DNA from: Paenibacillus sp. RC334
GTDB taxonomy: Bacteria; Bacillota; Bacilli; Paenibacillales; Paenibacillaceae
DNA length: 64,000 nucleotides
Direction of reading: 5' to 3'
Assembly: GCF_030034735.1 (NCBI RefSeq)
Contig: NZ_CP125370.1
Span: 4,511,001 to 4,575,000 of the forward strand
Positions 56,063-64,000 of the stretch are shown here, in pieces. Below the pieces are notes generated by a model. It did not search any database. It was not told the origin of the DNA and saw only the letters and a list, made by a program, of their open reading frames with translations. How positions within the stretch are numbered: position 1 is the stretch's first letter; every line of letters begins with the position of its first letter. The translations under genes were made by a program, and so were the position numbers.

Positions 56063-58121
56063 TCTGACGCGCAAGCTTATCACCGATAGAGAGAGGCCGG
56101 AAGTCTTCGACGCTGGCCTCTCTTATTTTTTTAAGTGAGCCAAAATGCTTAAGCAGCAGCTTACGCCGCTTCTCGCCAATTCCCGGAATCGAGTCCAAAC
56201 GAGAGGTTACCATGGATTTGCCCCGTTGCTCACGATGGAATGTAATGGCGAATCGGTGAACCTCGTCCTGAATGCGTTGCAGCAGGTAAAATTCTTCACT
56301 GTTGCGGGCCAGTGTCACGGCCTCTGGAGAATCCCCCACCAGTAGTTGAGAGGTTCTATGCTTGGTATCCTTCACCAGACCACACACAGGAATGAACAAA
56401 CCCAGTTCATTCTCCAGCACATCCACAGCGGCCTTAATCTGTCCGCGTCCACCATCGACGACGATCAAATTCGGACGCTCCAGATTTTCCTTGAGCACAC
56501 GTTCATATCGACGCCGAATAACCTCACGCATCGTTTCATAATCATCCGGCCCCTGCACTGAACGGATTTTATATTTACGGTATTCCTTCTTGGCAGGCTT
56601 GCCATCAATGAACACAATCATTGCCGAGACTGGATCGGAGCCCTGTATGTTGGAGTTATCAAACGCCTCCACCCGATGCAGGCTATCCAGCCCAATCGCA
56701 CGCCCCAGATTGCTTGCAGCCTTGGATGTCCGTTCCTCGTCCCGCTCAATCAGCTTAAACTTCTCATCCAAAGCAACCCGTGCATTTTCCGTAGCCATAC
56801 CCGTCATTTGCTTTTTCAGTCCACGCTGAGGCACCAGTACCTTTACATCCAGCCATTCAGCCAGAGCGAGTGCCGCCGTAGCTGGTTCCTCCAGCCCGCC
56901 GGACAGTTGGGCTTCTGTCTGGTCCTGCTCCGTTGCTTCTCCATAAGAAGCACGCTCTTCGGCCACCAGCAGTGCATCCGCGGAACGCTCGAACGGCTGC
57001 TCTTCATTTGCCACATCCGATAATGTCCCTGCTTCTTGTACAGCATTGTTACTGGTCTGTGCGGTTCCCTCGGTTGTTGCAGTGTGAGAAACAGCTTCCG
57101 TCACAGCCGATTGACCGACATCACCCTGTTCCGCCTGCTTCATCAGCTTCGGTGTATCCGGCAGCAATATTTCCTGCGGCACCGCCGGGTTATCACTATA
57201 ATATTGCGTCACATAGGACATAAAGTCGCTGTAGGCCTCGCCATAAAAAGGAAACGTAGACATATGCCGCTCGATCATTTTACCTTTACGAACATATAGG
57301 ATCTGCACACACATCCAGCCCTTGTCTACCGAAAATCCAAATACATCGCGGTCCTTCGCATCGGCTGTCGTGATCTTCTGCTTTTCCATCATCGCGTCAA
57401 TGCTGATAATCTGGTCGCGTAGCTCCTTGGCACGCTCAAAGTACAGCTCCTCTGCGGCCTCCTGCATTTTGCGTTGAAGATCCTTTTTGATTTCCTCATG
57501 CCCGCCACTCAAAAAAGAACCGATCTCCTGACCAATCTGGTCATACGTTTCCTTCGCAACCTCTTTCACACAAGGGCCCAGGCATTGATGCATATGATAA
57601 TAAAGGCACACTTCCTTCGGCATCACACCGCACTTGCGTAACGGATACATACGGTCCAGCAGCTTCTTCGTCTGATGTGCCGCGTAGGAATTAGGATAAG
57701 GGCCAAAATATTTTGCTTTATCTTTCAGAACGCGCCGGGTCACCTCCAGCTTGGGGTGCTCCTCGTTCGTAATTTTCAAATAAGGAAAGGTTTTGTCATC
57801 CTTCAACAGCACGTTATAGCGCGGCTGATGCTTTTTAATCAGGTTGCACTCCAGAATGAGCGCCTCCATATTACTGCCCGTAACGATATATTCAAAATCA
57901 CGGATATCGGAAACCAGTCGCTGCGTCTTGCCGTTATGGCTGCCTGTAAAATAGGAACGGACCCGGTTTTTCAGCACTTTGGCCTTGCCGACATAAATGA
58001 TGGTGCCCTCGCTGTTCTTCATCAAGTAACAGCCCGATGCATCTGGCAGCAACGCTAATTTGTGTCGTATGTTCTCCAGCGCCTTCTCCTGATTCCGCAA
58101 GTCCTCCGCATAAGATTCCAT
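56031..58121 (-). CDS. uvrC: Excinuclease ABC subunit C with a large acidic insert
   Basis: A 696-residue nucleotide-excision repair nuclease. GIY-YIG domain: [20 protein letters not shown] (29-48). UVR motif region: [20 protein letters not shown] (211-230). RNase H-like domain: [20 protein letters not shown] and [13 protein letters not shown]. HhH at the end: [20 protein letters not shown]. Normal UvrC has about 600 residues. The excess is a low-complexity Glu/Ala/Thr-rich stretch at about 324-420, between the UVR and RNase H parts. The ATG at 58121 has GGAGG 10 bases upstream. It cuts on both sides of a lesion with UvrB. Confidence 0.96.
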   Translation of the reverse strand: MESYAEDLRNQEKALENIRHKLALLPDASGCYLMKNSEGTIIYVGKAKVLKNRVRSYFTGSHNGKTQRLVSDIRDFEYIVTGSNMEALILECNLIKKHQPRYNVLLKDDKTFPYLKITNEEHPKLEVTRRVLKDKAKYFGPYPNSYAAHQTKKLLDRMYPLRKCGVMPKEVCLYYHMHQCLGPCVKEVAKETYDQIGQEIGSFLSGGHEEIKKDLQRKMQEAAEELYFERAKELRDQIISIDAMMEKQKITTADAKDRDVFGFSVDKGWMCVQILYVRKGKMIERHMSTFPFYGEAYSDFMSYVTQYYSDNPAVPQEILLPDTPKLMKQAEQGDVGQSAVTEAVSHTATTEGTAQTSNNAVQEAGTLSDVANEEQPFERSADALLVAEERASYGEATEQDQTEAQLSGGLEEPATAALALAEWLDVKVLVPQRGLKKQMTGMATENARVALDEKFKLIERDEERTSKAASNLGRAIGLDSLHRVEAFDNSNIQGSDPVSAMIVFIDGKPAKKEYRKYKIRSVQGPDDYETMREVIRRRYERVLKENLERPNLIVVDGGRGQIKAAVDVLENELGLFIPVCGLVKDTKHRTSQLLVGDSPEAVTLARNSEEFYLLQRIQDEVHRFAITFHREQRGKSMVTSRLDSIPGIGEKRRKLLLKHFGSLKKIREASVEDFRPLSIGDKLARQIIAALREEES

Positions 58122-58190
58122 TCGCCCGGTTCCTCCTTCCATTCTTATAATGACTGCTCGACTACTATATAATATACAGGAATAATACAC

Positions 58191-58221
58191 AAAAACGCCC
58201 CCGGTATTTACAACCGGAGGC
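58191..58221 (-). terminator. Intrinsic terminator after trxA
   Basis: On the minus strand GCCTCCGGT pairs with ACCGGGGGC (one G-T) and is followed by a T5 run. Confidence 0.85.
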
Positions 58222-58279
58222 ATTGACCGTTCATGGCCGCTCCCCAAGCCCCCGCAGGAGCATGGGTCACATGCGATAA

Positions 58280-58597
58280 TTACTGGTGTTTGGTAAGCAT
58301 GCTTTTCAGCGCTTCTTTGGAATTCAGACCCACCACTTTATCAACGGGCTGTCCGTCTTTGAAGACGATCAGGGTAGGAATGCTCATAACGCCGAAACGG
58401 GAAGCAGACTCTGGGTTTTCATCCACGTTCACTTTCGCGATTTTGACGCTGTCGCCAACTTCTGTGGACAGATCCTCCAGAATAGGAGCGATCATTTTGC
58501 AAGGACCGCACCATGGCGCCCAAAAATCAACCAAAACGGTTCCTGTACCTTCGACTTCTGCGTTGAAGGATTGGTCGGACACGTTAACAATTGCCAT
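58280..58597 (-). CDS. trxA: Thioredoxin
   Basis: A 105-residue thioredoxin. The redox motif is WCGPC inside [15 protein letters not shown]. The cis-Pro loop is [13 protein letters not shown], and the usual Asp is in VLVDFWAP. It reduces cytoplasmic disulfides with NADPH through thioredoxin reductase. AGGAGG precedes the ATG. A separate promoter and terminator flank it, so it is transcribed on its own between dnaI and uvrC. Confidence 0.97.
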   Translation of the reverse strand: MAIVNVSDQSFNAEVEGTGTVLVDFWAPWCGPCKMIAPILEDLSTEVGDSVKIAKVNVDENPESASRFGVMSIPTLIVFKDGQPVDKVVGLNSKEALKSMLTKHQ

Positions 58598-58630
58598 TGT
58601 ATGTTCCTCCTTTATAGAAAAGTCAAGATT

Positions 58631-58659
58631 ATTATAACCTGTAATTTCTTTTTTGACAC
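58631..58659 (-). promoter_or_regulatory. Promoter of trxA
   Basis: On the minus strand GTGTCA, 17 bases, TATAAT, about 28 bases before the ribosome binding site region. The following leader is short. Confidence 0.5.
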
Positions 58660-58722
58660 CTTTTAATTATATCACAATAGTTTTTTAATTGTAAGATATC
58701 AAAATAGCAAATTGATTTACAA

Positions 58723-59670
58723 TTATCCTCGCTGATTTTTCCCTTTAACGGTAATGACATCTACAAAAGGGCGAATCCGGTCCATCAAACGCTGTCCCTT
58801 GTACAATTCCTCACCGTCCTTGCTCGTAAAGCTCAGATGCTTCTCCAGCCCTTGCAACGAATAATTCGAAGTATAAAAGGTAGGTTTGCGGTTCATTCGA
58901 TAATTTAAAATCGAGCCCATCACATGATCCCGTACCCATGGACTCAAATTTTCGGCTCCAATGTCGTCAAATACGAGCAGATCACAATTTTTAAGCATTT
59001 CAGTCGTTTCCTTCAGCTTCTGCCCTTCCTGAATCATGGACTTTAAGTCCTCCACAAAATCAGGCATATACACAATCACACCGTTCAGTCCGGACAGGGC
59101 CAGCTCGTGCAGCAGATATCCCATTAAAAAGGTCTTACCCGTACCAAACGTACCTTCCAGGTAGAGTCCTTTTTTGGATAAACCCTGGCTTTTCGTTTCT
59201 TCGATGTAACGGAATAGTTGTGTGACTGCGGGCATACGTTGTGCATCCTTACGTGCAATCTCAAGGGCATTATAGCCTTCCAAGAGCGCACGCTCATCCA
59301 CATAAAAGCTTTTAATCCGCTGACGCACCCGCTGTTCGTGCTGTGAAGCTACCAGTTTGGCGCAAGGGGTACGGATGTCCACCATTTCGGCTGTACCATT
59401 TGGGTATTCTACGCCCAGCTTGCAAAAATGTCCCTGAAAATCGTTAGGACACTGTTCGAGTCCCGGACAATTGTCGCAATTTCGACGATCCCGGGCATAC
59501 TGAAAAAGCATACTCATGTTTAATCGCAGTTGTGTTTCGTCAATATCTTGATGCGCAGCACAAAATTCCTGCACCAGCGGATCATTGAGAACCTGATCGG
59601 CCACATTGCGCGTGCGCTGGCGAAACGAAGGGTTCTGCATCTGCTGTAGCAAATCGCCCAGTGATTCCAA
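58723..59670 (-). CDS. dnaI: Primosomal helicase loader DnaI
   Basis: A 315-residue helicase loader. The N-terminal domain has a zinc-binding Cys set (NCDNCPGLEQCPNDF, GHFCKLG). The C-terminal AAA+ ATPase has Walker A GTFGTGKTF, Walker B LLVFDDIGAE, and sensor-type NYRMNRKPTFYTSNYS. It loads the replicative helicase at the origin with DnaB and DnaD. TTG start: AAGGAGG lies 7 bases upstream of the codon at 59670. It follows dnaB as in Bacillus, but 333 bases away with the repeated element in between. Confidence 0.94.
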   Translation of the reverse strand: MESLGDLLQQMQNPSFRQRTRNVADQVLNDPLVQEFCAAHQDIDETQLRLNMSMLFQYARDRRNCDNCPGLEQCPNDFQGHFCKLGVEYPNGTAEMVDIRTPCAKLVASQHEQRVRQRIKSFYVDERALLEGYNALEIARKDAQRMPAVTQLFRYIEETKSQGLSKKGLYLEGTFGTGKTFLMGYLLHELALSGLNGVIVYMPDFVEDLKSMIQEGQKLKETTEMLKNCDLLVFDDIGAENLSPWVRDHVMGSILNYRMNRKPTFYTSNYSLQGLEKHLSFTSKDGEELYKGQRLMDRIRPFVDVITVKGKNQRG

Positions 59671-59724
59671 GAACGCTCCTCCTTTCTAAAATGTACAGAA
59701 TTATGGAGGGGAGATGCTTCGCAT

Positions 59725-59877
59725 GCAGATTGTTCTTCCGATTGCTGTTATCCTCAGATTTTTCCTATTGGAATAAGGATTTAAAGGTTAAAATCCGGGG
59801 ATAGCTTATGCTTACGATGCCAGCTTTCCTTCGGAAAGCTTTTAGGCAAACGCTTCGCTTCTACAGAACAATTCTGC
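59725..59877 (+). ncRNA. Repeated structured intergenic element, copy D (expanded)
   Basis: Outer stem GCAGATTGTTCT (59725-59736) with AGAACAATTCTGC (59865-59877). Helix TTGC (59742-59745) with GCAA (59846-59849). Inner stem 59748-59762 with 59790-59803, using G-T pairs. It has an additional perfect hairpin (AGCTTTCC / GGAAAGCT with four-base loop) inserted on the 3' side. It lies between dnaB and dnaI, both minus strand, so the dnaB-dnaI transcript would contain its complement, which can fold equally. Confidence 0.65.
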
Positions 59878-60003
59878 CCGCTCCGCTGCCGACCGCCATA
59901 AAGTCGACACATATTTGAATTGGCTTCGCTGAACATTTTTATAATACCTAATTGGTTTTGGATCAAAACCAATTGATAGTTCGATTTAGCGTAGAGCTAT
60001 CCA

Positions 60004-61521
60004 CTACACCTTTTTTTGCTTGCCGGATTGCATTCGTTCGGCCAGGCGCAGCAATTCATCCAGTTCTTCCTCGGATACCGGTTCCTCGGCAGGATGATCC
60101 TGTACGATGGGAATGGATGGCTTGGATGGGCCGTTGTTTTTGGCATACGAACGGGAACGGCCGCCGGAAGGAGAGGCAGCGGACTGCTTGCCTTTTACCT
60201 TGGCTTGGTCACGTATATATTGAACGGCCTTTTCGTAGGTACTTACCTGCTTTAACAGCATATTGGAAGCGACGGCCTCGACAAAGTTTCGGTTGATCCG
60301 CTGATCGCTTCCTGATACCAGCAGGGACATTAAATAATGGATAAGTACATTGATGACTTCACCGGGCAACTTGTAGCTGATATCAATCTTTTCGAATATA
60401 TCCAGCAGGTTACCGGGAACCGTGCCGGGGAAAAAGGTTTGCAACAAACGACGATAAGGCTCGTTGCGCAGCATCATATTATATTGGTGAATGTCGCATT
60501 TAGCTGTGAACTGTGGTGGAACTTCCACATAGAACTCCATTTCCACGGCCTGCTCCGCAGGAGGCTCTTCCGAAGTGGCAGCTTCTCTCTGACGCAGAGC
60601 AACCACTTTGGCGGCCTGCACCTGCTGTTCCTCCTGACGCTTCCGATCCTGTCTGGAATGCTGGCTGGCCCGGAGTTGAAGCTCGTCTAGCAGCAAATCG
60701 CCCGCTTCGGTAAAAACACCGTCCTCATCCAGCAAGCGGCTGATGTCCTGTACAGATAAGTCAAATTTGCGAACAACGTAATTGACCATGCCTAACTGCT
60801 CGTGCTCAAAACGCAGACGCTCTACATGCTTGCGATTAACGGATTCACGCGGAAAACGGAGAATGATGTCTGCATAATTCAGCCCTTCCTCCGACTCTGC
60901 GGCCAAAGCCCCATTGTGACGGCCCGAAGACACCTCGGAAAGCGCCTGCTCCAACTCGTAATCAATGACATGGGTGTTCAGCTCAAATAACTCGTAAAAC
61001 GGAATAGATATATTCTCTTTATTATAGGAAGATTGCGACCATTCCGCAGATTCGCTGCTCCACAGCGATTCTCGCAGAGAAAGCACCGCAAACTTGCCAA
61101 TTTTGTCTCTCAACAAAAGAGTAAGATGCTGCGTCCTGAAAAAATCGGCAGGTGCAAGCGGTGGCTGCATCTCATATTCATACATATAGTCGTCCGTTTC
61201 CGGTGCATACAGCCTGGACGTCTGCAACAGACCGACAGCCTCCAGCTTGGAGGTCTGTTCAATTAGATGCTTGCGTCCCTTCTCACTCGGCTCCAGCCCT
61301 AGTGTCAGAAAAAGACGACGCTGCTGCTCCAGCGGCGAATAACCGATCTGTCCGACTGGCACATGCTGGAACAATAGCCGATACAGGCTGACCGCAAATG
61401 CGCCTACCATCGGCTGATAGACGCTTCCCAGCATCAATTCATCCAGTGCGCTCAAGCCGAATTCCCGATAAACGCAGTAGCGGTGGTTCTCAGTATAGTG
61501 CAGCAGGTTTTTCATCCGCAT
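60004..61521 (-). CDS. dnaB: Replication initiation and membrane attachment protein DnaB
   Basis: A 505-residue Firmicute DnaB (not the hexameric helicase). It opens with NLLHYTENHRYCVYREFGLS, and two DnaD-like regions follow (middle about 200-290 and 330-420, including YIRDQAK near 440). The tail is charged and low-complexity (KGKQSAASPSGGRSRSYAKN, EEELDELLRLAERMQ). It acts with DnaD and DnaI to open the origin and load the helicase, and it binds membranes. GGAAAGGAAG lies 9 bases before the ATG; a second ATG is two codons in. Confidence 0.93.
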   Translation of the reverse strand: MRMKNLLHYTENHRYCVYREFGLSALDELMLGSVYQPMVGAFAVSLYRLLFQHVPVGQIGYSPLEQQRRLFLTLGLEPSEKGRKHLIEQTSKLEAVGLLQTSRLYAPETDDYMYEYEMQPPLAPADFFRTQHLTLLLRDKIGKFAVLSLRESLWSSESAEWSQSSYNKENISIPFYELFELNTHVIDYELEQALSEVSSGRHNGALAAESEEGLNYADIILRFPRESVNRKHVERLRFEHEQLGMVNYVVRKFDLSVQDISRLLDEDGVFTEAGDLLLDELQLRASQHSRQDRKRQEEQQVQAAKVVALRQREAATSEEPPAEQAVEMEFYVEVPPQFTAKCDIHQYNMMLRNEPYRRLLQTFFPGTVPGNLLDIFEKIDISYKLPGEVINVLIHYLMSLLVSGSDQRINRNFVEAVASNMLLKQVSTYEKAVQYIRDQAKVKGKQSAASPSGGRSRSYAKNNGPSKPSIPIVQDHPAEEPVSEEELDELLRLAERMQSGKQKKV

Positions 61522-61732
61522 TCCAACATTCTTCCTTTCCTGACATAACGGTCTCCAAGATGTTTTTCTATTCTATCATACTTGACCCCAGCTGAGACCA
61601 GCAAAATAAGTCCAATTGTCCTCCTTTTTGGCAGCCTCATTCGTCCGTGTTCCCCTTTTTTCGAGAATACTAACTATTTTACTGCTTGTGACCTGCATCA
61701 CGGAAAAAATAAAATTCTTCACATTTCTTTCA

Positions 61733-61762
61733 TTGGTGAAAATCCTTTATTTGGGCTACAAT
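61733..61762 (+). promoter_or_regulatory. Promoter of hemQ/chdC
   Basis: TTGGTG, 18 bases, TACAAT. An overlapping TATAAT lies two bases further on. The start codon is about 100 bases downstream. Confidence 0.45.
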
Positions 61763-61868
61763 ATAATAGTTAAGCATTACACATTCTTTATTCGCAGGAC
61801 ATACTTACAACGCACATGTTTCGGCCATGCCGATGATTATTTACAGATTTGAAAAAGGAGTGACCATT

Positions 61869-62648
61869 GTGAACCAACATCAACCTCAACAACCCCCATC
61901 AACGCCAAATGAAGTAGCATCCACGCTGGAAGGCTGGTATGCACTTCACGATTTCCGATCCATCAACTGGACGGCATGGAAAACAGCAGACGATGAAGAA
62001 CGCGCCGGGGCGCTGGACGAGCTTCAAGAGTTTATGAAGGAATGGAGCGTTACCGAGGAAGCGGGTCTGGGCAGCTCTGCCGTATATACTGTAATCGGAC
62101 AAAAGGCTGATTTTGTAATGTTACATCTACGCGAAACGCTGGAAGATCTCAACAAACTCGAAAATGATTTTAACAAAACAACCTTTGCCAAATATACGAC
62201 TAAAACCTACTCTTACGTGAGTGTGGTCGAGCTGAGCAACTATTTGAGCAAAGAAGAAGATCCGATGCAAAATCCGCAAATTGTTGCACGTCTGAAGCCT
62301 GTTTTGAACAAGGCTCGATATATTTGCTTCTATCCGATGAACAAAAAACGCGATCTGGATGACAACTGGTACATGCTTTCGATGGACGAGCGTCGCACTC
62401 TGATGCGCAGCCACGGTTTGATCGGACGCAGCTACGCTGGCAGAGTGAAGCAAATCATTTCCGGTTCTATCGGCTTCGACGATTGGGAATGGGGTGTCAC
62501 GCTGTTCGCCGACGACGCACTTCAATTTAAAAAGCTGATCTACGAAATGCGTTTTGACGAAGTCAGCGCCCGTTACGGCGAGTTCGGCTCCTTCTATGTC
62601 GGCAGCGTCCTGAACGAAGAAACATTTGAAGACATGTTAAAGCTATAA
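61869..62648 (+). CDS. chdC: Coproheme decarboxylase (HemQ/ChdC)
   Basis: A 259-residue chlorite-dismutase-family protein. Landmarks are [51 protein letters not shown] (with the likely catalytic Tyr), CFYPMNKKR and [16 protein letters not shown]. It turns coproheme III into haem b with hydrogen peroxide, the last step of haem synthesis in Firmicutes. The GTG at 61869 has AAGGAG exactly 8 bases upstream and is preferred over an ATG at 61827. A terminator follows. Confidence 0.94.
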   Translation: MNQHQPQQPPSTPNEVASTLEGWYALHDFRSINWTAWKTADDEERAGALDELQEFMKEWSVTEEAGLGSSAVYTVIGQKADFVMLHLRETLEDLNKLENDFNKTTFAKYTTKTYSYVSVVELSNYLSKEEDPMQNPQIVARLKPVLNKARYICFYPMNKKRDLDDNWYMLSMDERRTLMRSHGLIGRSYAGRVKQIISGSIGFDDWEWGVTLFADDALQFKKLIYEMRFDEVSARYGEFGSFYVGSVLNEETFEDMLKL

Positions 62649-62655
62649 AACGACC

Positions 62656-62700
62656 AAGGATTTCGTGAACTCCCGCTTTAGGGAATGCGGAATCCTTTTT
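62656..62700 (+). terminator. Intrinsic terminator after chdC
   Basis: AAGGATT...AATCCTT stem with an internal CTCCC/GGGA pairing, followed by TTT. Confidence 0.75.
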
Positions 62701-62771
62701 ATATGCTGCAAAGCCGCACAAGATGAGAAAAGGCCCCCTCACAGGCGCCTGAAAAATCATATTCTTTGATA

Positions 62772-63938
62772 TTAGTGTAACACAGGTTCAACCACTACAG
62801 CTGCATCCTCGCTTTTTGCCAGCTTTCTTTTCTCCAGAGCAATCAGAATAAAGATCAGAAGCAACAAAGCACTTAACAGGATCAAAAATCCTCCAACCTC
62901 AGGAATGAAATACTTCAAGCTTCCGCCCTTGAATCCCATCCCTCTCAAAAACTTGAAATGCCAGGTTAATGGAAGAATGTTACTTACATACTGCAACGAT
63001 GGAGGTAGCATAGCTACCGGCAATTGAGCACCACTCAGCATAAACGAAGGCAATATAAGCAGCATGAGACGCGGGGAAGCTTTTCCCGGATTAGCCGCAC
63101 TCCATCCCAGAACCATTGCAAACAAACCCAAAGTAATCGTGTACAGTAGAAACGGAATACTCATTTGCCATACATTGGCCTCAAAACGGAGTCCGCCGAT
63201 CTGCTTGAGCAAACCAATGGATAGAAAAAAGGATACACATCCAACTACCGCATACGGTATGACCCTCAGAATCAGACCGTATGAATGCTGCAGCTCATCT
63301 TTTAATCGTCCTTCCTCCCGTAAGCGAGGAACAATCGTCAGCGCAGCAGCACCAATCAGTGAAATCATGACCGTATTCATGAACCCCATAACCGAGGTCA
63401 TCAAAGTAACATTGGTCGGATTATACAGCAGACGCTGCTGGAGTAGCATATTGGAGGTAAGCCCTGTAACCTGGCTGTCACTCATTCCCATGCCCCTTAG
63501 TCCACCACCAGCCAGCATCGCATTTTCCGTGGCAATGATCTCCGTCACCGCCGACCGCAGATTCCCTGTAGCCAGCCCGACCGTGTTATCTACATAAAAG
63601 CCGATGTTGCTCTGGACTCCCTTAACTCTATTCTCCTCCAGACCTGCCGGAAGATAAATCACTGCAAAAAACTTTTCATTATATAAGAGTAAATTCGGAT
63701 CGGTTTCATTCTCTTGCACATAACGTACATCAATATACTGGGATGCATTTAATTTATTAATAAGCTGTCGGCTATAATTGCTATGATCTAAATCGACTAC
63801 AGCCACAGAGGCATCATTAAGCTGATTGTTTTTAAAAACAAACCCTAAAGATGCCGATACGACAATCGGGACGAGCAGCATAACGAATACCAGCTTGCCG
63901 CTGATCAATAGCTTCCATTCTTCTATAAACGCCTTCAT
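62772..63938 (-). CDS. ABC-2 type efflux permease
   Basis: A 388-residue membrane protein of the ABC2_membrane_3 type. A first membrane segment (KLVFVMLLVPIVVSASLGFVF) is followed by a large extracytoplasmic part (LDHSNYSRQLINKLN, VIYLPAGLEENRV, VDNTVGLATGNL). Five hydrophobic segments come at the C terminus (TVMISLIGAAALTIVPRLRE and others). No ATPase is in the window, but the overlapping upstream gene looks like a HlyD-type adaptor, so a drug or lipid export system is likely. Its start overlaps that gene's stop as ATGA. Confidence 0.85.
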   Translation of the reverse strand: MKAFIEEWKLLISGKLVFVMLLVPIVVSASLGFVFKNNQLNDASVAVVDLDHSNYSRQLINKLNASQYIDVRYVQENETDPNLLLYNEKFFAVIYLPAGLEENRVKGVQSNIGFYVDNTVGLATGNLRSAVTEIIATENAMLAGGGLRGMGMSDSQVTGLTSNMLLQQRLLYNPTNVTLMTSVMGFMNTVMISLIGAAALTIVPRLREEGRLKDELQHSYGLILRVIPYAVVGCVSFFLSIGLLKQIGGLRFEANVWQMSIPFLLYTITLGLFAMVLGWSAANPGKASPRLMLLILPSFMLSGAQLPVAMLPPSLQYVSNILPLTWHFKFLRGMGFKGGSLKYFIPEVGGFLILLSALLLLIFILIALEKRKLAKSEDAAVVVEPVLH

Positions 63939-64000
63939 TTCGTCACAACCTCTATCGTCATTCCAGGTAATAATTCAGGTGTTCGCTGAACATCTACCCT
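63935..64000 (-). CDS. HlyD-family efflux adaptor, C-terminal fragment
   Basis: Only the last 21 codons are inside the window. They end TPELLPGMTIEVVTK, which fits the closing beta strand of HlyD/MFP adaptors (commonly LRPGMTVEV). The stop overlaps the permease ATG as ATGA. The assignment rests on this short motif and on the gene order. Confidence 0.5.
   Translation of the reverse strand, partial: RVDVQRTPELLPGMTIEVVTK

Noticed and set aside
35528..59877. The repeated element as a miniature transposon (MITE)
   Set aside because: Terminal inverted repeats differ between copies while staying self-complementary, and no target-site duplications or transposase were seen. Not fully excluded.

Overview
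The window looks like chromosome from a spore-forming Paenibacillus, most likely of the P. polymyxa group. The evidence is the Firmicute core genes (sdhCAB, dnaB-dnaI, uvrC, ecsAB, coproheme decarboxylase), strong GGAGG ribosome binding sites, sporulation genes with sigma-K-type promoters, and three thermolysin-like neutral proteases of the length of the P. polymyxa enzyme. No tRNA, rRNA, CRISPR array, insertion sequence or prophage was seen.

Layout. (a) 1-12.0 kb, all minus strand: a surface-glycan locus that looks sporulation-specific. It has two genes of UDP-L-FucNAc type, two CgeB-like glycosyltransferases, a GT4 and four GT2 glycosyltransferases, an SpsI-like sugar-nucleotidyltransferase, and four small proteins of unknown function. 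Two sigma-K-like promoters drive it. Four of its proteins carry the same GX3 tetrad repeat, and several carry Arg/Lys-rich tails. (b) 12.1-19.0 kb: three tandem M4 metalloprotease genes, each with its own copy of promoter, leader hairpins and double terminator. (c) 19.0-23.4 kb: a second spore-related patch with a WIAIG-ending protein under a sigma-K-like promoter, a CotSA-like glycosyltransferase, a YheC/YheD-type ATP-grasp protein, then psd. (d) 23.5-35.5 kb: regulators and housekeeping genes (AraC, a frameshifted aminotransferase, a KinB-like kinase, YjcZ-type protein, ecsAB, DEAD-box helicase, SDR, CheX-like, LysR, hisJ, small alarmone synthetase).

(e) 35.5-42.2 kb: an AT-rich accessory island with two small HTH regulators, an unknown protein, and a 1035-residue VgrG/GPD-like spike protein ending in a PD-(D/E)XK nuclease-type toxin, followed after one base by a likely immunity gene. 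(f) 42.2-64 kb: core and accessory metabolism. It holds an epimerase, GNAT, two phosphoesterases, an AAC(3)-family acetyltransferase, sdhCAB with a divergent LysR, ktrBA under a c-di-AMP (ydaO-type) riboswitch, a CPBP protease, uvrC, trxA, dnaI, dnaB, hemQ/chdC, and an ABC-2 efflux permease with the end of a HlyD-type adaptor.

Most notable: a roughly 110-150 nt foldable intergenic element occurs four times (35.5, 53.5, 53.8 and 59.8 kb). Its stems are kept by compensatory changes, which points to a structured RNA family I do not recognise. The GX3-tagged glycosylation locus and the spike-toxin/immunity pair are the other two best candidates for undescribed systems.
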